This document shows, piece after piece, positions 54,051-63,362 of a stretch of DNA of 64,000 nt. A program made the position numbers and the translations under genes. The first letter of the stretch is position 1. Every line of letters begins with the position of its first letter. The notes below the pieces were generated by a model. The model saw only the letters and a program-made list of their open reading frames with translations, ran no database searches and had not been told where the DNA came from. The stretch is from positions 1 to 64,000 of the forward strand of contig JADJBS010000015.1 of assembly GCA_016703665.1 (NCBI GenBank), given 5' to 3'. The stretch is from Candidatus Defluviibacillus avedoerensis. Its GTDB lineage: Bacteria; Pseudomonadota; Gammaproteobacteria; Burkholderiales; Burkholderiaceae_C.

Positions 54051-54523
54051 GACAGGGAATCCAACAGATTGGCCATCTCCACGGCCACACGGGCGGCGTC
54101 TGCGCCTTTTTCCGATTGACGGGCCAGTGCCTGGCCCACGGTATCGACGGTAAGAACGGCATTAGCAATGGGCAGTTGATAGTCCAGCCCCACCCGGGTG
54201 ATGCCAGCGGCGGATTCGTTGGAGACCAGTTCAAAGTGGTAGGTTTCGCCACGGATCACACAGCCCAGCGCAATCAAAGCATCAAACTTGTCAGATTCGG
54301 CCATCGCCTGCAAGGCGACTGGCACTTCAAGTGCACCGGGTACCTGCACGAGGTGGATGTGTTTGTCCACCACCCCCAGCGCGAGCAACTCAGCCTTGCA
54401 GGCATCGGCCAGTGCGCCTGTAATACTGTCATTGAATCGGGCCTGAACAATGCCGATGTGCAGTTTTCTGCCATCCAGCAGCGTGTCTTTGGAGGTTAAG
54501 TTGCCTTTGTCAGCACCAAACAT
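54047..54523 (-). CDS. ribH: 6,7-dimethyl-8-ribityllumazine synthase
   Basis: A 158-residue penultimate enzyme of riboflavin synthesis. It condenses 5-amino-6-ribitylaminouracil with dihydroxybutanone phosphate. Motifs: IGIVQARFNDSITGAL, VPGALEVPVALQAMA, and the catalytic His in ALGCVIRGETYHFELV. The paired DHBP synthase gene lies upstream. The stop overlaps the nusB start, a pairing common in betaproteobacteria. Confidence 0.96.
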   Translation of the reverse strand: MFGADKGNLTSKDTLLDGRKLHIGIVQARFNDSITGALADACKAELLALGVVDKHIHLVQVPGALEVPVALQAMAESDKFDALIALGCVIRGETYHFELVSNESAAGITRVGLDYQLPIANAVLTVDTVGQALARQSEKGADAARVAVEMANLLDSLS

Positions 54524-54554
54524 AGCGAGTCTTTCAGAAAATAAGTGACATCAG

Positions 54555-54573
54555 ACCGCCATACGGAGGCGGT
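54555..54573. other. Hairpin between ribBX and ribH
   Basis: ACCGCC and GGCGGT flank a seven-base loop in the 70-base gap between ribBX and ribH. No T-run follows on the minus strand, so it may stabilise or segment the mRNA rather than terminate it. Confidence 0.35.
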
Positions 54574-54593
54574 GAAAATCAACTGAGGATGTC

Positions 54594-55748
54594 TCAGCTG
54601 GTCAGGGTTTTGGGAATGTAGCCAACGATTTCAAGGCCATAGCCCGTCATGCTGGGCATTCGTCGCGGGTTGCCCATTAGCTGCATTTTGTGAACACCGC
54701 ATTCGCGCAGAATTTGAGCACCAATGCCATAGGTGCGTAAATCCATGCGGCCACGCTCTGGCGCCTGGGCCGCGCGTGCGGTGCCTTCAAACTGCGACAG
54801 CAATTGTTCGGCGCTTTCGCCGCAGTTGAGCAGCACTGCAACGCCCTGGCTTTGCGCTGCAATGTAAGCCAAGCTTTCGTCAAGGCTCCATGAATGCATG
54901 GTGCGGTGTACTTCCAGCATATCGAGCACAGAGAGCGGCTCGTGCACTCGCACTGGGACTGCATCCGCATTGCCCCAACTGCCATGAACCAGTGCCAGGT
55001 GAAGGCCCTGACTGGGCTTGTCCCTGAATGCGATGGCCTTGAATTCACCGCCGGCAGTACGCAGCTTGCGTTCACCGATTTTTTCGATCAATGAGTCGTT
55101 TCGGCTGCGGTATTCGATCAGGTCTGCAATGGTGCCGATCTTGAGGCCGTGCTCTGCCGCAAACAACTGCAGGTCAGGCAGCCGCGCCATGGTGCCGTCG
55201 TCTTTCATGATCTCGCAAATGACGGATGCAGGCGAGCATCCGGCCATCGCAGCTAAATCACAACCAGCCTCGGTGTGACCGGCGCGCATCAAAACGCCGC
55301 CGTCCACCGCTTGCAACGGAAAGATGTGGCCAGGTTGAACCAAATCGTCTGGTTTGGCGTTGGGCGCGACCGCGGCTTGAACCGTGCGGGCTCGATCAGC
55401 GGCCGATATGCCGGTCGTCACGCCTTCAGCCGCCTCAATCGACGCGGTGAAAGCAGTACCTTTCTTGTCGCCGTTGCGGGCGGTCATGGGGGGCAGTTTG
55501 AGAAGCTCACAGCGCTCGCGCGACAGGGTCAAGCAGATCAATCCTCGGCCAAATCGCGCCATAAAATTGATAGCATCGGCTGAGACGTGGTCTGCCGCCA
55601 GTACCAAATCGCCTTCGTTCTCGCGGTCCTCTTCGTCTATCAAAATCACGATCTTGCCAGCACGCATGGCAGCGACGATGTCTTCAACGGGTGAAATGGG
55701 TGCAGGTGCCAAGCTGGGGCTCGGTACAGGTGCCAAAACGGTGGTCAT
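54594..55748 (-). CDS. ribB: 3,4-dihydroxy-2-butanone 4-phosphate synthase with degenerate GTP cyclohydrolase II domain (RibBX)
   Basis: 384 residues. The N-terminal DHBP synthase is complete (DEEDRENEGDLVLAADHV, the GHTEAGCDLAAMAG ligands). The C-terminal half aligns with GTP cyclohydrolase II (LHLALVHGSWGNADAVPVRVHEPLSVLDML). It lacks the zinc and catalytic motif CLTGDVFGSxRCDCG entirely: no CDCG remains and only two unrelated Cys occur. It therefore matches the RibBX variant and should not make the pathway's first intermediate. The start is fixed by an ATGA overlap with the ribE stop. Confidence 0.92.
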   Translation of the reverse strand: MTTVLAPVPSPSLAPAPISPVEDIVAAMRAGKIVILIDEEDRENEGDLVLAADHVSADAINFMARFGRGLICLTLSRERCELLKLPPMTARNGDKKGTAFTASIEAAEGVTTGISAADRARTVQAAVAPNAKPDDLVQPGHIFPLQAVDGGVLMRAGHTEAGCDLAAMAGCSPASVICEIMKDDGTMARLPDLQLFAAEHGLKIGTIADLIEYRSRNDSLIEKIGERKLRTAGGEFKAIAFRDKPSQGLHLALVHGSWGNADAVPVRVHEPLSVLDMLEVHRTMHSWSLDESLAYIAAQSQGVAVLLNCGESAEQLLSQFEGTARAAQAPERGRMDLRTYGIGAQILRECGVHKMQLMGNPRRMPSMTGYGLEIVGYIPKTLTS

Positions 55749-56389
55749 GCGGGTTCTTTCTGTGCGAGAGCTGGGTTGACTGACAACATGCGCTCGCAAT
55801 AGCGGGCAATCAGGTCGATTTCCAGATTAACTTGGCGGCCCTCAGTGAGCTGACCGAGGGCCGTATTTTGTACGGTGTGAGGGATCAGGTTGATGCTGAA
55901 TTCACAGCCATCAGCTTCGTCCTTCACGGTGTTGACGGTCAAGCTCACCCCGTTGACGGTGATGGAGCCCTTGATCGCTAAATATTTGGCCAGCGATAGG
56001 GGCGACTTGATTTGCAAGAGCCAGCTCTCGCCAACAGGGGTAAATCGGGTGACTGTACCAACGCCATCTACGTGGCCTGACACGATGTGCCCACCCAGGC
56101 GATCATGGGCACGCAGGGCTTTTTCGAGGTTGATGGGGCCTTCTGCAGCCAACCCGGCAGTCTTGTTCAGAGACTCTGCCGAAATCTCGATAGTGAATCG
56201 GCTTGCCGCTGTATCCAGGGAGGTTACCGTCATGCAGGCACCATTGAGTGCAATGCTGTCACCCAAACCCACATCGTCCAGGTAGTCGGCAGGCGTCTGA
56301 ATGCTCAGGCGTTTGCCGTGAAATGAAGAGTTGCCGAGGTCGTCAGCGGCGGTGATGCGCCCCACGCCTGTGATAATTCCAGTAAACAT
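55745..56389 (-). CDS. ribE: Riboflavin synthase alpha chain
   Basis: 214 residues made of two lumazine-binding repeats. It dismutates two 6,7-dimethyl-8-ribityllumazine to riboflavin. The N-terminus MFTGIITGVGRI and NGACMTV in repeat 1 and GSITVNGVSLTV in repeat 2 are diagnostic. The frame opens much further upstream inside ribD (56506), but MFTGII is the invariant start. It overlaps ribBX by four bases. Confidence 0.96.
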   Translation of the reverse strand: MFTGIITGVGRITAADDLGNSSFHGKRLSIQTPADYLDDVGLGDSIALNGACMTVTSLDTAASRFTIEISAESLNKTAGLAAEGPINLEKALRAHDRLGGHIVSGHVDGVGTVTRFTPVGESWLLQIKSPLSLAKYLAIKGSITVNGVSLTVNTVKDEADGCEFSINLIPHTVQNTALGQLTEGRQVNLEIDLIARYCERMLSVNPALAQKEPA

Positions 56390-56444
56390 CCCTGTATTTT
56401 CGCAGGGATTGGAATCATCCCGCCGGTGCGGCTGGTTTACCCGT

Positions 56445-57569
56445 CTAAAACCTGTCGCGCCCGGCAACACGCGCAAGCACTCGCAGGTCAAGCCCGCACC
56501 GGTCAATTGATTGAAACTCCAGCCGGATTGCGTCTTTCAACTGCGCCAGCGGCCCAAAACCAGCCATGCCCAAGCCTTGACCAATGAGCTTGGGGGCGTA
56601 GTACAGTAAGAACTCATCCACTAGTCCCTCGCTAACCAGTGAGCCATTGAGCTTCTCGCCTGCTTCGACGTGCAGCTCATTGATTTCACGCTTTGCCAAG
56701 TCGCGCATCATGGCGGCGAGGTCAACTTTGGGGTGGGCTTTGCCCGGTGACACGGGCCCTGCGAGGATGCGCACTTGTGCACCACGAGCTTCCAGCGCCG
56801 TTTGTTTATCTGAATTTGGCACCGCCCCGTATATCCAGACTTGTCTGTTTGCTATGAATAGCGGAGCATCTAGTGGGGTTTCCAACTGACTGTCCACAAT
56901 GACCAGATGAGGCTGACGGGGTGTTTCCACCAAGCGCACATCCAGCCGGGGTTGATCTTGCAGCACGGTGCCTATGCCTGTCAGAACGGCGCAGGACCGA
57001 GCACGCCAAGCATGACCATCGGTACGTGCTTCCACGCCAGTGATCCACTGACTATGGCCATCGGGGAGTGCGGTCTTGCCATCCAGTGATGCGGCTATCT
57101 TCATTCGCACCCAGGGGGTCTTGCGGAGCATCCTGCTGAAAAAACCGATGTTCAGTTCACGCGAGGCTTCGCCGCCTGGGCCGAGCTCCACGTCTATGCC
57201 AGCGTCGCGTAAGCGCTCAAAACCTTGACCAGCCACTAAGGGATTGGGGTCAGGCAAGGAGGCAACGACCCGACGGATACCGGCTTTGATTAACGCATCA
57301 CAGCAAGGGCCAGTCCGACCCAGGTGTGAACACGGCTCCAGGGTGACATAGGCGGTTGCACCTTGAGTTGAATGCCCCTTGGCTGCGGCATCTCGAATTG
57401 CCATCCCTTCGGCATGCGGCCCGCCAGCGGCCTGAGTGTGGCCCTGTCCGATGATTTGGCCCTGCGCCGAAATCAGTACACAGCCAACCCTGGGGTTGGG
57501 GGAGGTGAGGTTCTTGGCTGATTGCGCGAGTTGAAGGGCTTGCGCGATGGGGTCTAGCGTTGCCAGCAC
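56445..57569 (-). CDS. ribD: Bifunctional pyrimidine deaminase/reductase RibD
   Basis: 374 residues. The N-terminal deaminase has the zinc site HAEGMAI and YVTLEPCSHLGRTGPC. The C-terminal reductase has MKIAASLDGKTALPDGHSQWITG and VEAGEKLNGSLVSEGLVDEFLLY. It converts diaminohydroxyphosphoribosylaminopyrimidine to the ribityl product. The start is GTG at 57569, which lies inside the end of pilE (16-base overlap, same strand). Confidence 0.95.
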   Translation of the reverse strand: MLATLDPIAQALQLAQSAKNLTSPNPRVGCVLISAQGQIIGQGHTQAAGGPHAEGMAIRDAAAKGHSTQGATAYVTLEPCSHLGRTGPCCDALIKAGIRRVVASLPDPNPLVAGQGFERLRDAGIDVELGPGGEASRELNIGFFSRMLRKTPWVRMKIAASLDGKTALPDGHSQWITGVEARTDGHAWRARSCAVLTGIGTVLQDQPRLDVRLVETPRQPHLVIVDSQLETPLDAPLFIANRQVWIYGAVPNSDKQTALEARGAQVRILAGPVSPGKAHPKVDLAAMMRDLAKREINELHVEAGEKLNGSLVSEGLVDEFLLYYAPKLIGQGLGMAGFGPLAQLKDAIRLEFQSIDRCGLDLRVLARVAGRDRF

Positions 57570-57964
57570 TGTGCAGCATCCATGGGAGCCGTGGCACCTT
57601 CAACGAGCCTGGCATTGGCCTGATTTAGCGTGAAGTTTCCGCACTTGTCACCAACTTGCGGGCCCGCTGGTGTTGCCCGCAAAAGATAGGTCACTCCATC
57701 TGCGGATGTCAGTGAAATGGTGTATGCCCCCGATTGAACGGCAGTGAAATTGGCAGGGAAAGCGGCTGTCAAAGGGTACGCACCTGTGGCGGTTTGTGCC
57801 TTCTCCAGCCAAAGCGCAGCTTGCTGCAGCGCTGACTTGGCTTCTGCTCGCCGACCACGCATGACGTAATCGGTGTAACTTGGAAATGCAATGGCCGACA
57901 AAATGGCAATCACAGCCACCACGATCATCAATTCAATCAGTGTGAAGCCCTGTTGCTTTCTCAT
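57554..57964 (-). CDS. pilE: Type IV pilin PilE-like minor pilin
   Basis: 136 residues. The class III leader MRKQQG is cleaved before FTLIELMIVVAVIAILSAIAFP with Glu at +5, giving the N-terminal helix used for pilus assembly. Two cysteines near the C-terminus (DKCGNF and AAQCWQ) form the usual disulfide loop. It closes the minor-pilin operon after pilY1, in the same order as in Pseudomonas. Its last 16 bases are shared with ribD. Confidence 0.94.
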   Translation of the reverse strand: MRKQQGFTLIELMIVVAVIAILSAIAFPSYTDYVMRGRRAEAKSALQQAALWLEKAQTATGAYPLTAAFPANFTAVQSGAYTISLTSADGVTYLLRATPAGPQVGDKCGNFTLNQANARLVEGATAPMDAAQCWQR

Positions 57965-57981
57965 CGCATTCCCAATCAGTT

Positions 57982-60900
57982 TCAGTTAGCGTTGCCAATA
58001 TGACTAGCGTTCACGCCAGCCAGTCGTGAGACCACCGTCAATGAATTTGGCGATTTCGGGAGGAGGGTTTGCGCCACGCTTTCCATCGACCAGCGTGAGC
58101 TTATTCCCAGATTCAAAAGTACGGAGTCACCCAAGTGGCTGATCTTAGACGCATTTACCTCGCTGCCTGTAAACCCGCCGCCATTGGTGTCGTAAACGGG
58201 TTTTTTAGGTGGCGAGCCACTGATCAAGTCAACAATCGTCAAATACCCGACCTCGGGCTTTGACGCCAAACTGCACGTCTCAGTATTGGAGTCTGTGCCT
58301 GAGGCAGGTACAGCACTGGGAACCATCACGTAGTTACCGCTGTACCAACTGGGGTTGCTTGATCCGCGTTCACCAGCATCCGTGAAGTTCATGTACCAGC
58401 CGCGACGATTTGGGTTGATGCCCGTGCTGAGGTAATTGACCTTGACAGGGGTGTAATTAAAAAAACTGTTCCCGGCGTGGGATGCCACAGCTGACGTGTC
58501 CATGGTTTCCTTTACCAGTGCGCCGCGCCCGGTTGTGATGCGTTTGGATGCATCGTCCTCTACTGTGACGGCACCGCCACTGGCAAAAGTCAAGAGGCTC
58601 TTGTCCCAGACAGAGTAGAAACTTTGCTCGGATACATCAGTTCTGTCGCCAGCGGTAAACAAGCGCCCAGTGCTGAAGCCCAATTGAATGCCCCCCAGAG
58701 GATGGGTGAGCCAGACAGGCGCTACCAGAATCGGTTGTGGGCTGTTGCTGGTGTCTTTGGCGCTGAACAGTGGGTTGCCTCCGAACGACACTTTCCAGTT
58801 GCCGGGAGAACTTGTGTTGGAAACGTCAAACCTCCACAGATTTCCAAGCAGGTCTCCGGCATAAATCAGGTCTGCCTTTCCATCTTCGTTCAAGTCAATT
58901 ACTTGTGGGTTCATCAAACCATTTCCCTGACCTGCGGTCGATGTGGCGTACATCTTGACCAATTCTTTGGCACCGTCAAGGTATTGAATCAACAACACCG
59001 CTTTCTCGTCAGTGCTGTTGACACCGTTGCCCATGACCAATGCGGGTCTGTTGTTATTCATCATTGTGAACTGGACAGCACGCGATGAATAAGAGGGATC
59101 TTTGCCTGGCTGGGCGTAAATATGGCCAATGTCTGCGTCCGTGCCACTGGTGCTGGTGTTGTCCATCACTACCAGTGAACTCGCATTTCCCTCACTGAAA
59201 CTTGCCGGGGCGGTGACGTCGAGAACGAAATAGCCTTTTCCACCCCCGCCAAGGAAGCCTGCCAGATAGGTCTTCCAATTGGCACCAATTTTGATATCAC
59301 CTGAAAATGGGCTGCTGTCAACAAAATACTTATGTGTGTAGCCTTGGTTTGTGTACGCCGGCAATTTCGGGTAGGCGCCTAGCGGGACGTAAGCAATTTT
59401 CTCTTCACCGGTGCTGGCTTGAAAACCGTGCAACATGCCGTCATTCCCACCCACATAAATCATCGGTGTTCGTGTTTTATTGGTGGACGCAAACGAGGAG
59501 TAGCCTGCCAACGGTATGCCTGACGATGGGCCCCCGACGTACCAGATATTTGAATTGACAATGTCACCCAGAGCAGAGTCCCGCATGCGGAATTTGGATA
59601 CATCTGCACCTTCGCCTGTTCTGAGACCTCGCAGGTAATCAATGCGTGCGCTACCTTTGGCGTCTCCAGCGTTCAGGATGGTTTGCAGATCGTTGGGCGC
59701 CGCACTTGGCATGGATGTCCACTGAAAGGGAATTCCCACCGTGCCGTTGTGGGTCAGAATGACACGGCTTGACGGTGTTGTGGCGTCCAGCACCGTCGCA
59801 GCATTCCAGGTGTCCACAGTGGATACACCACCAGCAGACGTAACAGGATAGGCTTTCAGATAGCCGCTCCAGGTTTGACCGTCGTAACCAGCGCTGTAAA
59901 AAAATGAACCCGTTCTGACGCGTGTCGAGTTGGCTGATACCGATACCACAGGCTTTGAGGTGTCATTGATCACGTTGTCCAGAATGTCGGCAAACGCAGC
60001 GCTCAGAGCATCTGCACTTCTTGCGGGATAAAACTTGCCACGTCCGTTCAATGCCATGTGCCACAACTCAAACGGACGGCCGTTTTCGTTCATGGCAATT
60101 GGGTTTGGCCAATTCGTGGTGCCGTTCACGATGCTGGAATAGTCACCACCGTAATTGCTGTCCGTGGCGTTGTCCCAAAATGGGGCGATCAAGGTCGTAT
60201 TGGAATTGTTCTTCCATTGGTAGGCACCACTGCCGAAACCGATGGTGTGAGTGACGATGTGCTGCCAATTCGCTGGATCGTTCTTAGGATTCCAGTATTC
60301 CTGCAGGTTGGTTGCACCCACCGCTTCAACGCCACTTTTTCGGATCAAGGGCTGGATACTGTTGGCCATGTTGGCTGTGCCATTGTTCCCGTCCTGGAGA
60401 TCTGTCGCCCAGGCAGCAAAGGTAAAGTCAGCCAGGGTGCTTAGCTGGTTCATGGCAGGGCCACCCCATGCATCGCGGTAAATGCGCGTCTGGTTCGATG
60501 TCGTGTCATAAACCGTGGTACCGTCACCTAAGGTTCGGGTGGTGCCATCCGCATTTCCGACGCTTTCACTATTGGCCGAATTCCAGCCACCATCTGTCAT
60601 GAAAATATTGTAAGTTCGCCGACATGCCATGTAAGGCGTGCTTTGTGGGGTGCCAGGTGCGTCTGCCCATGGACTGTTGGTTCCTTGAGGCGAGCGCATG
60701 TAGTCCAGTGCCTGCTTCATTAACCTGTGACTGGGTGTGCCGCAGTTAGGCGTCAAATCAGTCACGTAGTTATAAAAATTGACCCGGTGCTGCCCCTCAA
60801 AGGACTTCATGGAGTTACCTTGACCAGGAGTAATTTGGGTTGGGTTTCGACACATCGACTGCCATGCGAGCCGTATACGACCATCTTCCAGTTTTCCTTT

Positions 60901-61239
60901 GGTGGGCGGATTAGCGGTCGGGTTGCCAAATTGAGCGATCAGCGCGGTCTTCAGCACCGACATTTTCGAGTTGTTGTTGCCACCGCCGACAGCACCTCCC
61001 ATGCTGCCCGAGTCATCGATTGACATGATGACATTGGGCGCTGGTTCACGGCCAGCAGTACCTGCAGGCTGTTGTGCCAGCGGTATGCTCCCCGCGTACG
61101 CCGCTAGTATGGGGGCACCAAACAAGACGCCACCAACGATCTGGCGTGCAGCCCAGGCAGTGTGAGACAAGGGGATTGCGCAACCCTGATCATTACGCGA
61201 AATAGCCTCGTTGCTGTGGTGAGTTGTCAGGAGCTTCAT
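57982..61239 (-). CDS. pilY1: Type IV pilus tip adhesin/assembly protein PilY1
   Basis: About 1085 residues. A long signal region (hydrophobic GGVLFGAPILAAYAG near residue 40) precedes a von Willebrand A-like domain with the MIDAS motif DDSGSMGG. The C-terminal half is the PilY1 beta-propeller. It contains VGGNDGMLHGF and the calcium-binding loop DLNEDGKADLIYAGDLLGNLWRFD. It acts at the pilus tip in adhesion and surface sensing and helps extension. GGAG nine bases upstream fixes the start at 61239. A frame opening at 61284 would overlap pilX. Confidence 0.95.
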   Translation of the reverse strand: MKLLTTHHSNEAISRNDQGCAIPLSHTAWAARQIVGGVLFGAPILAAYAGSIPLAQQPAGTAGREPAPNVIMSIDDSGSMGGAVGGGNNNSKMSVLKTALIAQFGNPTANPPTKGKLEDGRIRLAWQSMCRNPTQITPGQGNSMKSFEGQHRVNFYNYVTDLTPNCGTPSHRLMKQALDYMRSPQGTNSPWADAPGTPQSTPYMACRRTYNIFMTDGGWNSANSESVGNADGTTRTLGDGTTVYDTTSNQTRIYRDAWGGPAMNQLSTLADFTFAAWATDLQDGNNGTANMANSIQPLIRKSGVEAVGATNLQEYWNPKNDPANWQHIVTHTIGFGSGAYQWKNNSNTTLIAPFWDNATDSNYGGDYSSIVNGTTNWPNPIAMNENGRPFELWHMALNGRGKFYPARSADALSAAFADILDNVINDTSKPVVSVSANSTRVRTGSFFYSAGYDGQTWSGYLKAYPVTSAGGVSTVDTWNAATVLDATTPSSRVILTHNGTVGIPFQWTSMPSAAPNDLQTILNAGDAKGSARIDYLRGLRTGEGADVSKFRMRDSALGDIVNSNIWYVGGPSSGIPLAGYSSFASTNKTRTPMIYVGGNDGMLHGFQASTGEEKIAYVPLGAYPKLPAYTNQGYTHKYFVDSSPFSGDIKIGANWKTYLAGFLGGGGKGYFVLDVTAPASFSEGNASSLVVMDNTSTSGTDADIGHIYAQPGKDPSYSSRAVQFTMMNNNRPALVMGNGVNSTDEKAVLLIQYLDGAKELVKMYATSTAGQGNGLMNPQVIDLNEDGKADLIYAGDLLGNLWRFDVSNTSSPGNWKVSFGGNPLFSAKDTSNSPQPILVAPVWLTHPLGGIQLGFSTGRLFTAGDRTDVSEQSFYSVWDKSLLTFASGGAVTVEDDASKRITTGRGALVKETMDTSAVASHAGNSFFNYTPVKVNYLSTGINPNRRGWYMNFTDAGERGSSNPSWYSGNYVMVPSAVPASGTDSNTETCSLASKPEVGYLTIVDLISGSPPKKPVYDTNGGGFTGSEVNASKISHLGDSVLLNLGISSRWSMESVAQTLLPKSPNSLTVVSRLAGVNASHIGNAN

Positions 61240-61280
61240 GTGTTTCTCCAAGGGGGCAGAATTTACTGAGTGTTGAGGGC

Positions 61281-62036
61281 TCACGGCGAGGGAGGTGTTG
61301 GGACGAAAAATGTCTGAATTACGCCAATCGTGTTCGCTCGACGCCCCAGCGCAACGGCTGTAATACGGTAGATATAAGGGCTCTGCTTAGTCGGGCAACC
61401 CACGCCAGTGCATCGAAACACAGCGTAGTTTGGGATCAGTTCAACCCAGTACCATGCTTGCGGATTCGCCGCATTGAGGATCGGATTGCCCGTCGCTCCA
61501 CCATTGGCGAGCGTGTGCTGGCCATATCTGGCCGCCAGTGGAACAAACGTCGCTGCAAAATTGGCGGCAAACCAGAAGCGGTCTGGCAAGGCGTTGGCCG
61601 GCCATGCTGCTGGCGCACAAATGCCTTGAGCGCAAGGGATGGGCAATGCACCCAAAGCATCGCGTAGGTCATCACCGTCGTTCGCATTGTTGGGTTGAGG
61701 GAAAAAAGGCAAGGCAGCAGTTGGAGCCGCTGGGACGGCATCAACTGACAGGCGGCATCCGATGAATAAGGGGCCGTTTCTGCAAGGAACCCCCACGGCA
61801 GGGTAACCCACAATGTCGATTTGCGCGTCTCTGACCAGTGCTTCAGCCGCCGCCATAGCCCGGTTGTAATCTGCCTCGTTTCCTGTCACGGTCTCGTTGA
61901 ATAGCGCAGACCTTGATGCGCTCAATGCCGTCAATGCAACCAGCACCAACACCAGCAGTACCATGATCAAGGAAATTCCGCGCTGACGGCTTGCGGGTGA
62001 CATGATTGCGTGGTCTGTGGAATGTTTGGACTTCAT
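61281..62036 (-). CDS. pilX: Type IV pilus minor pilin PilX
   Basis: 251 residues. The leader ends RQRG and is followed by ISLIMVLLVLVLVALTALSASR. The hydrophobic helix is present but the usual Glu at +5 is Met. The internal ETVTGNEADYNRAMAAAEALVRDA block is characteristic of PilX. It primes pilus assembly together with FimT, PilV and PilW and carries PilY1. The start overlaps the pilW stop by four bases; an ATG at 62003 is an alternative. Confidence 0.9.
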   Translation of the reverse strand: MKSKHSTDHAIMSPASRQRGISLIMVLLVLVLVALTALSASRSALFNETVTGNEADYNRAMAAAEALVRDAQIDIVGYPAVGVPCRNGPLFIGCRLSVDAVPAAPTAALPFFPQPNNANDGDDLRDALGALPIPCAQGICAPAAWPANALPDRFWFAANFAATFVPLAARYGQHTLANGGATGNPILNAANPQAWYWVELIPNYAVFRCTGVGCPTKQSPYIYRITAVALGRRANTIGVIQTFFVPTPPSP

Positions 62037-62866
62037 AGCACCGGGACCGCACGCAGCCGGACAGCCTGACGAACGACAGCGCGGGTGCGGGTGTCATGGT
62101 TCACCGGATTGCCATCACAGTCAAGGTACTGTCCAGGCGGTGCTGCTATGCCAGGGCGCGCAGCAGAGGCAAGCTCAAGGCACAGTTCGACACCCACAAT
62201 TCCGTTGTTGGGCGGTCCCAGCACGGGCAGGGCTGCCTGCGTGAAGTATTGGGCCGTGGTTGCCACATCTGCGCCGGTACTGACCATGTAGAGAACTCGA
62301 AAGCGCTGCACATCATTGATCAAGGCTTGTGGCCCAGTGGCCGCATTGACCCCCAGGCACATCAAGCTGTTGTTGTTGACGAAAAAACGACTGGTCAACG
62401 CCCCGCCTGCAACAGGTGCAGCATTCCCGTTCCCAAGGCAATCCAGTGTGCGTTCTGCCACAAACGGCGCAGCAATAGGTCCGGTATCTGCGAAAACAAC
62501 ACCGAAATCATCGTTGCCAGCACCTGATCGCACAAATGGTTGAATGGCTGTAGTGCCCGCTGGTAAAAAAGTCAATTCAGGTGAAAAGAAGGTGGCTGCC
62601 GCGTCAACCTGGACTTCACGACTTCCGTTTTGCCTGAGGTAAGTTGACATGATGCGCATGGCCATGTTGGCCTGTTGCTGCATTTCAAGTTGATCGTTGA
62701 CCCCAACGGAGGTCACGCGGGACAAAACCAGCGTCCCAATGGCTGCGGTAACAACCATCAAACCAACCGCAACTCCAACCAGTAGCTCTACCAACGAGGT
62801 ACCGAGTTGCCGAGTCCTTGGTCTGGCCTGCTGACGCATTGACGGCTTAGCGGAAGGGTTGTACAT
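62033..62866 (-). CDS. pilW: Type IV pilus minor pilin PilW
   Basis: 277 residues. The prepilin site is RTRQLG followed by TSLVELLVGVAVGLMVVTAAIG with Glu at +5. The ANMAMRIMSTYLRQNGSREV segment is typical of PilW. The long globular C-terminal domain has paired cysteines. It overlaps the pilV end by 20 bases on the same strand. Confidence 0.92.
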   Translation of the reverse strand: MYNPSAKPSMRQQARPRTRQLGTSLVELLVGVAVGLMVVTAAIGTLVLSRVTSVGVNDQLEMQQQANMAMRIMSTYLRQNGSREVQVDAAATFFSPELTFLPAGTTAIQPFVRSGAGNDDFGVVFADTGPIAAPFVAERTLDCLGNGNAAPVAGGALTSRFFVNNNSLMCLGVNAATGPQALINDVQRFRVLYMVSTGADVATTAQYFTQAALPVLGPPNNGIVGVELCLELASAARPGIAAPPGQYLDCDGNPVNHDTRTRAVVRQAVRLRAVPVL

Positions 62867-63362
62867 AGCTCAAATGGCCTGTGAGTCCAGCAGGACAAGT
62901 CAAGTTCATGCCCACGATGCTTCCACTGACAGTGGTGTTCTGAACAATGGCCGCAGCAGCGGCGCTGTCCCCAGTGTTTTCGAGCCAGCAGACCATGACT
63001 GCATATTGGCGTGGATCTGTGGGCGATGGTTGAATGGCGACACGTCCCCCTGGCAACGCCGCAGTTGCATTGGCTTTCCATCTAACCAGATCCCAGGCCG
63101 CTAGTTGTTGCACCGTGCATACGTTCGCCGTACAGTTTTGGGCAGCTCCTGGCGCAGGCCCAAAGCCGACGTTATAGGGGTTTGGCACAAGTGTGGTTGC
63201 ACTTGGGTTGATTCGAATCCGCTCTGCGATGTCCTGAATTGAGACAATGGCTCGGGATCGCCCCACGCTGTCTTTCGTGTCTTTGAGTGTCTGTAGCTGA
63301 AAACCAATCAAGCCAAGGACTCCCAAAGCCAGTACCACCAGCGAGACCAAAGACTCACCCAA
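62847..63362 (-). CDS. pilV: Type IV pilus minor pilin PilV (5' end irregular)
   Basis: The frame encodes GESLVSLVVLALGVLGLIGFQLQTLK, the PilV N-terminal helix, and a domain ending LSYVQPFR. The first in-frame conventional start is TTG at 63362, which falls inside the prepilin site (RGITLGES) and would remove the leader. Upstream the frame still reads QPPSIQEQRGIT, a proper leader, before hitting TGA at 63404-63402. Deleting one A from the AAA run at 63400-63402 would link it to a GTG at 63405. The true gene therefore probably starts at 63405 and the sequence or gene is damaged there. Confidence 0.8.
   Translation of the reverse strand: MGESLVSLVVLALGVLGLIGFQLQTLKDTKDSVGRSRAIVSIQDIAERIRINPSATTLVPNPYNVGFGPAPGAAQNCTANVCTVQQLAAWDLVRWKANATAALPGGRVAIQPSPTDPRQYAVMVCWLENTGDSAAAAAIVQNTTVSGSIVGMNLTCPAGLTGHLSYVQPFR

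Noticed and set aside
54594..55748. Bifunctional RibBA (active GTP cyclohydrolase II)
   Set aside because: The zinc-binding and catalytic cysteine motif is absent from the C-terminal domain, so the RibBX reading was preferred.
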